A stretch of DNA of 13,028 bases, taken from the NCBI RefSeq assembly GCF_002419815.1, contig NZ_DIGV01000033.1, forward strand, positions 1-13,028, read 5' to 3'. Below the pieces are notes generated by a model that searched no databases, was not told where the DNA came from, and saw only the letters and a list, made by a program, of their open reading frames with translations. The DNA comes from Brevundimonas sp. UBA5713. Its GTDB lineage: Bacteria; Pseudomonadota; Alphaproteobacteria; Caulobacterales; Caulobacteraceae. A program made the translations under genes and the position numbers. Shown here piece after piece: positions 7,343 through 13,028 of the stretch; the stretch's first letter is position 1, and each line of letters starts with the position of its first letter.

Positions 7343-10006
7343 TCAGAACCTTGCCGTCAGACTGACCGATACGCTTTGACCTAGATCATAAGCATTGATC
7401 AGAATCTTGCCGTTCTGCTCCTGGAACTCCTCGAAGTCTTGACCCAGCAGGTTACGCGCTTCGAAGGCGATGCCCATGTCGCGACCCTGAACGGTAAAGT
7501 CCTTGCGGTAGACGAAGTCGAGGAAGGCCCCCGGCTCCTGCATATAGTCAGGCTCGCGGGCGTCACCGACGCCTGCACCACGCGCCGTGATACGCTCGGA
7601 CACATAGTTCAGGATCAAGGTCGCCTGGGAGCGTGCCGTGTCGTCCTCGAAGCCCAGTTGCAGGTTGGCGACATGTTCGGACTGACCCTGCATGCGCACG
7701 CCGTCGCGGAGGAAGAAGCTGGCCTCTTCCGGACGACCGGCACCGCCCAGCGTCATGACCGTGTCACCGTCACCGACGCTGACCTCGCTGTCCGACCAGG
7801 TGTAGTTGGCAGCCACGAGGAAGCGCTTGTTGGCGATGAAGTTGCTGTTGCTGGCGAAGTCGAAATACTTCTTCGCCTCGACCTCGAAGCCCATGACAAC
7901 CGCTTCCGGCGCGTTCAGGAACGACTGCTGACGCTGGTTGCCCACGTCGACGATCACAGCCTCAACCGGCTTGTCCATCTTCTTGTAGAAGACGCCAGCG
8001 GTCACGAACTGCTGCGGAGCGAAATACCACTCCCAGCGCGCATCCAGATTGAGGATCTCGGTGTCCACCAGATAGGGGTTACCGATGAAGATGCGGTCGC
8101 TTTCGGGGTCCGTATAGGCCTGCGGGGCCAGTTCGCGGAACTGCGGACGGCCAATCGTTTGCGACGCGCCGAAGCGCAGTTGCTGGTTCTCGGCAAAGTT
8201 CCAGGTGGCGGTCAGCGACGGCAGCCAATAGTCCTCGTCGCGCTGGGTCGGCAGATAGCTGCTTTGGCCACCGAACAAGCTGCGCGGCGTCACGCTTTGC
8301 GAGCTGTCTTCGTAACGCACGCCAAAGGTGGTGCGCACCGTGGGCCAGAACTCGGCATCCACCATGGCATAGGCCGAGTTGACCGTCAGGTCCGCGTCAT
8401 AGGCGCTGGCCCCGTTGCCACCGGCCACTTCGCGCAGGCGCAAGGTGGTCGGATTGATGTTGTAGTCCGAGAACAGATAGTCGATGCGCGCGCTGCGCTG
8501 GCTTTCGGTCAGGCTGTTGACGGTCTCGAACTGCAAGTCGTGACGCTGGGCGTTACGGGTGTTGTCGAGGGTGGCGACGCCCACCTTGACCGTGGCCTCG
8601 CGGCCATCCTGCATCGGCACGAAATAGGACAGGTCCACGCCACCGGACAGAACTTCATCCTCCAGATCGGAGAAGGAAATCAGGTTGCCCTGCACGTTGT
8701 GGATGTAATTGCCTTCGGCATCGACGCCATACTGGAAGCGGCTCTCGTACGGCGCATCGCGGGTCGAGCGTGCATACGAACCGCGCCAGTCCAGTTGCCA
8801 GTTGTCGCCGAGCGCGTGCTGACCGGCCAACTGGGTGGTGAACAGCTGGCGCACAAACCATTCGGTATAGTCGTTACGGATGATGCTGCCGCCCGCGTCA
8901 AAGTCAGGGCCGGCCGCCGAGCGGGCTTCCTTGGTCGTGCTGCGGACGTAGAGGTTCGTCCATTTGACCTCGTGATCCTCGTTCGAGAAGGACAGGCCAC
9001 CCAGCAGGTTCAGGCGGATGTCGTTCTGGTTCGACGTCACATCATAGGTCGAGCGCGCTTCCAGCTTGTCGCCCTGGAACTGGCCTTCCTGCTGGATGGC
9101 CTGACGGGCGCGCCAGCTGTTGTCATAACCTGCGGCCACGATGACACCGATGTCACCCCAGCGGTTCGGAGTAGTGAAACCAACGGCGATTTCGGCGCTG
9201 GCATCGACGGGCGTCTCTTGGCGTTGCAGCAGGCGCAGCGGAGCGTTGACCAGAGCACGGCCCATGATCTGCAGATCGCGATCCGAGAAGTTGGCGCGGT
9301 TGATCTGCTGGTTCAGCTTGAAGGCGTATTTGATCTCTGACGGGATATCGCGGGTGCCGTCGTCGAAGCCGGTCCAGTCGCTGTCCGAGCCGTAGTAGAC
9401 CAGATTGTCCTTGCCGGTCGTCTCGGTATTGCCGCCCACGCCGATCTTGAGGTTCAGGAACGGCTCTTGCGGCGCTTCAACGGTCGACAGATTGATGACG
9501 CCGCCACCGAACTCGCCCGGATAGTCCGGCGAATAGGTCTTTTGCACCGACACGCCATTCAGCACGCTGGCCGGAAACAGGTCCAGCGGCACGACGCGTT
9601 GCAGCGGATCGGGGCTGGGCAGCGGCGAGCCGTTCAGCAGGGCCGAGGAATAACGCTCGCCCAGACCGCGCACATAGACATAACGGCCCTGAACGATCGA
9701 CAGGCCCGTCACGCGGGTCAGCGCCGAGGCTGCCGTGGAATCGCCCGTGCGTTGCAGGTCTTCCTGCGTCAGGAAGGCCGCCACTTCGGCGCTGGCGCGG
9801 TTGGGTTCGGGAATGTTGCGGCCGCGGACGACGATATCGCCCAGCGCGGTCGGTTGGTCAGTGTCTTCCGACGTCACGGCGACGGAGACGTTCGTGGCCT
9901 CGCCACCAATATTCTGTGCGGATGCGGCGGCCGGCAGCATCACCGATGCGCCCAGTGCCGAGGTCGCCAGCAGGACCCTGCCCAGGGTCAGCTTGGTCTT
10001 GTTCAT
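7343..10006 (-). CDS. TonB-dependent outer-membrane receptor
   Basis: An 887-residue TonB-dependent receptor that would import a ligand across the outer membrane using TonB-ExbBD energy. The signal peptide is 1-30 (ASA/Q). A TonB-box candidate, DIVVRG, lies at 57-62. The plug domain (about 68-175) contains 'GRYVYVRGLGERYSSALLNG' (107-126), 'PSPDPLQRVVPLDLFP' (130-145) and 'PDYPGEFGGGVINLST' (160-175), followed by a barrel of about 700 residues. The chain ends in Phe (LTARF), as usual for BAM-folded barrels. There is no cysteine in the protein. There is no N-terminal signalling extension of the FecA type, so it does not look like a trans-signalling receptor. An AAGG lies eight bases before the ATG. 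It follows the lipoprotein gene on the same strand with an 88-base gap that holds a hairpin. The substrate cannot be read from the sequence. Confidence 0.93.
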   Translation of the reverse strand: MNKTKLTLGRVLLATSALGASVMLPAAASAQNIGGEATNVSVAVTSEDTDQPTALGDIVVRGRNIPEPNRASAEVAAFLTQEDLQRTGDSTAASALTRVTGLSIVQGRYVYVRGLGERYSSALLNGSPLPSPDPLQRVVPLDLFPASVLNGVSVQKTYSPDYPGEFGGGVINLSTVEAPQEPFLNLKIGVGGNTETTGKDNLVYYGSDSDWTGFDDGTRDIPSEIKYAFKLNQQINRANFSDRDLQIMGRALVNAPLRLLQRQETPVDASAEIAVGFTTPNRWGDIGVIVAAGYDNSWRARQAIQQEGQFQGDKLEARSTYDVTSNQNDIRLNLLGGLSFSNEDHEVKWTNLYVRSTTKEARSAAGPDFDAGGSIIRNDYTEWFVRQLFTTQLAGQHALGDNWQLDWRGSYARSTRDAPYESRFQYGVDAEGNYIHNVQGNLISFSDLEDEVLSGGVDLSYFVPMQDGREATVKVGVATLDNTRNAQRHDLQFETVNSLTESQRSARIDYLFSDYNINPTTLRLREVAGGNGASAYDADLTVNSAYAMVDAEFWPTVRTTFGVRYEDSSQSVTPRSLFGGQSSYLPTQRDEDYWLPSLTATWNFAENQQLRFGASQTIGRPQFRELAPQAYTDPESDRIFIGNPYLVDTEILNLDARWEWYFAPQQFVTAGVFYKKMDKPVEAVIVDVGNQRQQSFLNAPEAVVMGFEVEAKKYFDFASNSNFIANKRFLVAANYTWSDSEVSVGDGDTVMTLGGAGRPEEASFFLRDGVRMQGQSEHVANLQLGFEDDTARSQATLILNYVSERITARGAGVGDAREPDYMQEPGAFLDFVYRKDFTVQGRDMGIAFEARNLLGQDFEEFQEQNGKILINAYDLGQSVSVSLTARF

Positions 10007-10037
10007 CTTGCTTGCCTTGCAGGGAAGAGGACTTGGG

Positions 10038-10079
10038 AAAACGACGAAGCGGCGGCAGGGCTATCCCTGCCGCCTCTTC
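10038..10079 (-). terminator. Hairpin terminator or attenuator between lipoprotein and receptor genes
   Basis: A perfect ten-base stem (GGCGGCAGGG and CCCTGCCGCC at 10051-10060 and 10065-10074) has a four-base loop. It extends past one mismatch by GAAG/CTTC. On the minus strand it is followed by GTCGTTTTCCC, a short T run. It starts 16 bases after the lipoprotein stop and ends about 30 bases before the receptor ATG. It is either a leaky terminator or a 3'-end stabiliser that would leave the lipoprotein mRNA more abundant than the receptor mRNA. Confidence 0.7.
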
Positions 10080-10094
10080 ATGCGATGGCCGCTA

Positions 10095-11606
10095 TCAGCA
10101 GCGCTGACCGTCGGTCAGGCCGCAGGTCCAGCCGCGCCACCAAGTGTCGGCGCTGTCCTTCACGGCGCCGATGTAGTCGGTGTCGACGAACCACGAGTAG
10201 GTGGCCGAGGCCTTCACCGGGGTGACAGCCCTTTCGTTGGCACCGTTGATGAAGGTCAGGACCTGGTTGGCCAGAGTGGTGCCCGATGCCGGAGCCGTCA
10301 GGGTCGAGGTGCCCTTGGCGACGTTGTTGGTGCCGGCCGTGAACACGTCTTCCGAGCGGCCGGCGTTGTTCGGACGGTAGGAAATGCCGCACGACATGAA
10401 GACCGAGTTGAACACCGGATTGACGCTGGCGGTGTCGGCATCGGCGATATCCAGACAGCCCGCCGAGGAACCGGCAACGCTGGTGAAGACCGAGTTGATG
10501 ACGGTAGCCTTGGTGCCGGTGTCGAAGTGGGCCACGGTGTGGGCGTCGGTCGGCGAGTTACGGCCCACCATCGTCCAGTTGGCGATCTTCGGTTGCGAGT
10601 TGTAGCGGGTGGCCAGCGGCGTCGAAGCCGGAGCCGCCGAGAACTCGAAGCCTGCCGAGCGGCTGGTCGCGTTCGGGGCGCGCTGGGTCACGATGCCGAA
10701 CTGGGCACCACCGCGCCAGCCGGTATCGGTGTCGAAGGCGTCGTCGTCTGCGCCGGTGATGACGATGTGGCGCAGGTTGACGTTACCACCGAAGATTTCG
10801 ATGCCGTCGTCCGAGGAGTTGTGGGACTGGATGTACTCGATCACCGTGCCCGAACCGACACCGGCCAGAGTCAGAGCCTGAAGCTCGTTACCGGTCGAGA
10901 TTTCATAGCCCGAGTAACGGATCTGCACATAGCGCAGGCGACCCGAGTTGTCCGCCGCCGTGTTACCGCCGTAGAAGGCATCCGTGCCTTCGACCTGACC
11001 GGTGCAGGTGACCGTGCCGGTCAGCTGGCAGTTGGCTTGCGGAGCGCGACCGGCGATCACGATACCGCCCCACTGGCCCTGCGAGTTCTCGTTGTTGCGG
11101 CCTTCGATATCGTCGCGGCTGGTGAAGATGATCGGGTTGCCTGCAGTGCCTTCGGCAAAGATTTGCGAGCCACGGTTGATGATCAGATAGTCACCACCGC
11201 CCTGGGCAAAGATCTTCACGCCAGCTTCGATGGTCAGCACGCCCTGGGTGCCGGAAGGCTGGGCGGGATTCAGACCCATGTCGGTGCCGACCGAGGTGCG
11301 ACCCGAGATGGCGTAGATGGTGCCTGCGCGCAGCGGCACGGTCAGATTGCCGTTAATCTGCGTCGGCAGCTGGCACACGCGCAGGGTGTCGTTGGCGATC
11401 ACGCCAGCGTTGGCGAAGCCGGTCGGACAGTCGACTGCGGCACCACCTGTCGAGGGCGGAGGGTTGTTGCCACCGCCGCCACCGCCACCATTGCCCCCGC
11501 CGAAGTCACCTTCGCCCGGAGAGGCCACCTCGGCCGAACCGCCACATGCTGCCAAAGCAAGAGCGCTCGCGGCGACGGCGAGCAGGGTTTTGAAGTTGGA
11601 CGTCAT
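10095..11606 (-). CDS. Probable surface lipoprotein with right-handed beta-helix fold
   Basis: A 503-residue lipoprotein that I cannot name. The signal peptide ends in a lipobox ALAA/C with lipid-bearing Cys21. Residue +2 is Gly, not the inner-membrane retention Asp. A flexible Gly-rich, Pro-tipped linker (31-55) tethers the domain. The body (about 60-480) is rich in short beta segments, with Asn/Gly/Asp turns such as 'SSDDGIEIFGGNVNLRHIVI' (264-283) and 'GADDDAFDTDTGW' (285-297). This is the pattern of parallel beta-helix proteins (pectin-lyase or NosD-like). Apart from Cys21 there are eight cysteines in four close pairs: 60/78, 193/201, 384/406 and 495/503. The C-terminus is aromatic (DTWWRGWTCGL). 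The start is set by GGAAG five bases upstream of the ATG. Neighbouring T2SS and receptor genes suggest an exported partner of the receptor. No catalytic residues were identified. Confidence 0.85.
   Translation of the reverse strand: MTSNFKTLLAVAASALALAACGGSAEVASPGEGDFGGGNGGGGGGGNNPPPSTGGAAVDCPTGFANAGVIANDTLRVCQLPTQINGNLTVPLRAGTIYAISGRTSVGTDMGLNPAQPSGTQGVLTIEAGVKIFAQGGGDYLIINRGSQIFAEGTAGNPIIFTSRDDIEGRNNENSQGQWGGIVIAGRAPQANCQLTGTVTCTGQVEGTDAFYGGNTAADNSGRLRYVQIRYSGYEISTGNELQALTLAGVGSGTVIEYIQSHNSSDDGIEIFGGNVNLRHIVITGADDDAFDTDTGWRGGAQFGIVTQRAPNATSRSAGFEFSAAPASTPLATRYNSQPKIANWTMVGRNSPTDAHTVAHFDTGTKATVINSVFTSVAGSSAGCLDIADADTASVNPVFNSVFMSCGISYRPNNAGRSEDVFTAGTNNVAKGTSTLTAPASGTTLANQVLTFINGANERAVTPVKASATYSWFVDTDYIGAVKDSADTWWRGWTCGLTDGQRC
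11469..11506. repeat. Imperfect GGN/CCN triplet tract encoding the glycine linker
   Basis: A run of CCN triplets on the plus strand (GGN codons on the coding strand) encodes the polyglycine part of the lipoprotein tether. The tract is imperfect, mixing CCG, CCA and CCC, so it is less prone to slippage than a pure repeat, but its length could differ between strains without breaking the frame. Confidence 0.6.
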
Positions 11607-11817
11607 CGTCTTCCACCGATCCGATTATTTGACGGCAGTCTGAATGGCGACGAACGCACCCCCCTGCCTCGCCGCATGGATGAAAGCGAACACGGTTTCG
11701 CGCTTGCACCGAGCAATGAAGGTTCAATGGAGATTTTATGGAATCTTGTTCGTGATCGAACAGTGTTTCACAAATGAAGTTTCGCGCCTCTTCCTCTGGC
11801 CCGCAGGAGAGGGCATC
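11607..11817. promoter_or_regulatory. Intergenic regulatory region between the divergent lipoprotein and gspO genes
   Basis: About 210 bases without a convincing gene, noticeably more AT-rich near 11720-11780 than the flanking genes. It must hold the lipoprotein promoter (minus strand) and probably that of gspO (plus strand). Visible elements are a perfect dyad TGTTCG-TGAT-CGAACA at 11747-11762 and a direct repeat TYCATTG with 11-base periodicity on the minus strand (11714-11731). An AT-rich CATAAAAT at about 11733-11740 on the minus strand could serve as a -10 element, but no good -35 partner was found. A 68-codon plus-strand frame across 11644-11850 has no coding support. Confidence 0.45.
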
Positions 11818-11825
11818 ATGATGCC
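11812..11825. promoter_or_regulatory. 14-base perfect palindrome upstream of gspO
   Basis: GGCATCATGATGCC reads identically on both strands. It lies 36 bases before the gspO ATG and spans the ATGATG start of the small upstream frame. It could be an operator or a short RNA hairpin that controls access to that start. No known regulator site was recognised. Confidence 0.35.
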
Positions 11826-11850
11826 AGTCGAGGGGCCGAAACGTTGTTAA
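11818..11850 (+). CDS. Possible ten-residue leader peptide upstream of gspO
   Basis: A tiny frame encodes MMPVEGPKRC and ends in TAA twelve bases before the gspO ATG. It is preceded by a strong ribosome site, AGGAG, with eight bases of spacing, better than that of gspO itself. A terminating ribosome could re-initiate at the gspO ATG. There is no tract of one amino acid that would suggest classical attenuation. Translation is inferred, and a chance frame remains likely. Confidence 0.3.
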   Translation: MMPVEGPKRC

Positions 11851-11861
11851 ACATAGGTTTT

Positions 11862-12503
11862 ATGACCATTGCGGTCCTGCTGAGTGCCCTGGGCCTCGGG
11901 GCAGGCGCAGCGGCAGGCTGGATCAGTTTTCGCCTGCCCGGAAAGGTGCCGCCGGCACGTCCGCGACGCTATGTCTGGCTGCCACTTCTGGGTGCGCTGA
12001 TCGGATTTTTCAGCGCGTGGTGGTGCCAGTGGCGTCTGTTTGATGATGGCACCGCAATTTTCACCGCCTTGCTGGGCTGGCAGCTCATGTTGATCGCGCT
12101 GATTGATGCCGAGAACTTCTGGCTGCCGGATGTTGTGACGGTGCCTCTGGCGCTGACGGGCCTGTTGGCCAATGTGATTCTGCCGCAACCGCCCGCCATC
12201 GGGTGGATGTTGTCGGTTCTCTCGGCACTGGCTGCCTTTGGCGGACTGTGGCTGCTGGCGGGTCTGTATCAGCTTTTACGCAAGCGACGCGGCATGGGTA
12301 CCGGCGATCCCATATTGCTGGGCGCAGGCGCGGCGTGGGTCGGTCTGGCCGATGTGCCCGCCGTGCTGTTGTGGGCCAGCCTGTCGGCCCTTTTGGTGCT
12401 GGCCGTCCAGCGGGTGCGGCAGCGCGAGGTTCGCATGGACAGCCGCCTGCCCTTTGGCACCTTTCTGGCGCTGGGCATTTTTGTGTGCTGGCTGCCGCTC
12501 TAG
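11862..12503 (+). CDS. gspO: Short prepilin peptidase (A24 family), GspO-like
   Basis: A 213-residue polytopic aspartyl protease that cleaves pseudopilin leaders at the inner membrane. The two catalytic aspartates are clear: Asp82 in ALIDAENFWLPD (79-90) and Asp149 in the GMGTGD motif (144-149). 'LLGAGAAWVG' follows, with the family tail 'RLPFGTFLALG' at 195-205. The N-terminus has the 'G...SFRLP' element (14-26) that normally precedes the cytoplasmic CxxC zinc and N-methyltransferase region. That region of about 60-70 residues is missing, so the protein is shorter than the usual 270-290. About seven membrane segments can be counted. ATG 11862 has TAGG four bases upstream. An alternative TTG at 11844, with GAGGGG upstream, would add six residues. 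It is divergent from the rest of the cluster and serves GspG-J by inference. Confidence 0.88.
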   Translation: MTIAVLLSALGLGAGAAAGWISFRLPGKVPPARPRRYVWLPLLGALIGFFSAWWCQWRLFDDGTAIFTALLGWQLMLIALIDAENFWLPDVVTVPLALTGLLANVILPQPPAIGWMLSVLSALAAFGGLWLLAGLYQLLRKRRGMGTGDPILLGAGAAWVGLADVPAVLLWASLSALLVLAVQRVRQREVRMDSRLPFGTFLALGIFVCWLPL

Positions 12504-13028
12504 CTGACCGGTCCCATGGCCAAGAAGGTGCGCGCGGCGGTCAGGTCACCGACCTCCATCCGCACGCGGGCCACCGTATCGTCACGGAACAGGAACTCGA
12601 TCCAGAAGGTCTCGCGCGGGTCCAGTTGTTCCAGCGCCGTCAGGGCTCCCGCATCAAAGGTCCACGCCTCGCCCTGTTTGCGATCCGCGGCCAACAAGGA
12701 TTTGGGAGCCGCAGCCTGACGGGCCGCAAACACCTGTTTGCGCCCTGACGGCGGCGGCACATCGGCCACGCTGCCGCGTCCGATCAATGGTCTTGGCACG
12801 ACCGTGCTGTCGCGCATGACGATGCGCGCCGCGTAGGGACGCGAGCGACCGACGAACGACACCACCGCCACCGGCTCCACCGCATCGGGCGAGCGCCCTG
12901 CCAGCCCAAAGCGCACAGGCGATGCGCCTACGCGCGCGGTTTGCGCCAGACGCCAGCCGGGATTGGCTCCGCGAAAACGATCTACGGCCCAGCCCTCGCC
13001 ATGGGCGGGAAAGTTGATCCGCACCGCC
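12500..13028 (-). CDS. Hypothetical protein (partial, N-terminus outside or at window edge)
   Basis: About 175 residues are visible and the frame is open to the right edge. A GTG at 13022-13024 could be a start, but the upstream bases needed to judge it are missing. I do not recognise the family. The visible part has no membrane segment, no cysteine and no obvious catalytic motif. It is rich in Arg, Ala and Val, and its C-terminus alternates charged and hydrophobic residues ('FWIEFLFRDDTVARVRMEVGD'), suggesting beta strands. The stop overlaps the gspO stop on the other strand within one CTAG (12500-12503). Whether it belongs to the secretion cluster is unknown. It does not look like GspK, L, M or N from what is visible. 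Confidence 0.65.
   Translation of the reverse strand, partial: AVRINFPAHGEGWAVDRFRGANPGWRLAQTARVGASPVRFGLAGRSPDAVEPVAVVSFVGRSRPYAARIVMRDSTVVPRPLIGRGSVADVPPPSGRKQVFAARQAAAPKSLLAADRKQGEAWTFDAGALTALEQLDPRETFWIEFLFRDDTVARVRMEVGDLTAARTFLAMGPVS

Noticed and set aside
7439..9340. Plus-strand open frame of 633 codons opposite the TonB-dependent receptor
   Set aside because: Antisense shadow of a receptor with signal peptide, plug and terminal Phe. The translation is low-complexity and unlike a protein family.
11469..11506. CRISPR-like or phase-variable simple repeat
   Set aside because: It is an imperfect triplet tract encoding glycine. There are no spacers, and slippage would mostly keep the frame.
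11747..11762. LexA (SOS) box reading of the GTTC/GAAC dyad
   Set aside because: The alphaproteobacterial SOS box is the direct repeat GTTC-N7-GTTC. Here the arms are inverted with a shorter spacer.
9735..11777. Plus-strand open frame of 680 codons opposite the lipoprotein
   Set aside because: It spans two minus-strand genes and their terminator hairpin, and has no ribosome site or recognisable domain. The minus-strand genes have clear signal sequences.
11644..11850. Plus-strand frame of 68 codons in the intergenic region
   Set aside because: No ribosome site at its first ATG and no protein-like pattern. It also runs through the likely promoter region. Only the last ten codons, with their own ribosome site, are kept as a possible leader peptide.

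Overview
The window looks like a chromosomal piece of a high-GC alphaproteobacterium, most likely from the Caulobacterales (Caulobacter/Brevundimonas type). This is inferred from the GC-rich codon use, a complete core type II secretion system (T2SS) operon with a PDZ-type GspC, a large TonB-dependent receptor of a type common in that order, and a short prepilin peptidase. No mobile element, tRNA, rRNA or CRISPR array was seen.

Layout, left to right. Positions 1-7130 (minus strand) carry a tightly packed T2SS operon that reads right to left in the canonical order gspC-D-E-F-G-H-I-J. gspJ is cut by the left edge, so gspK/L/M, if present, lie outside. Junctions are 4- to 32-base overlaps, 1-base TGATG contacts or gaps of at most 11 bases, so translation is probably coupled. 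Positions 7131-7342 hold the gspC leader, with two dyads, and a Rho-independent terminator that closes the next transcription unit. Positions 7343-10006 (minus) encode an 887-residue TonB-dependent outer-membrane receptor. Positions 10095-11606 (minus) encode a 503-residue lipoprotein with a glycine-rich tether, a probable right-handed beta-helix and four closely spaced cysteine pairs. A strong hairpin lies between these two genes. Positions 11607-11861 form the intergenic region upstream of the divergent plus-strand gene at 11862-12503, a short prepilin peptidase (GspO-like). At 12500-13028 an unrecognised minus-strand gene converges on gspO and runs off the right edge.

How the genes fit together. 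GspO would cleave the four pseudopilin precursors GspG, GspH, GspI and GspJ. GspE and GspF would power and anchor pseudopilus assembly, and GspC would link the inner-membrane platform to the GspD secretin. The lipoprotein and receptor lie next to the machine on the same strand. The lipoprotein has the features of a T2SS cargo (Sec-exported, disulphide-rich, folded in the periplasm). The working hypothesis is a T2SS-exported surface lipoprotein that serves a cognate TonB-dependent receptor. This is the most interesting system in the window. It is inferred from context and protein architecture, not demonstrated.
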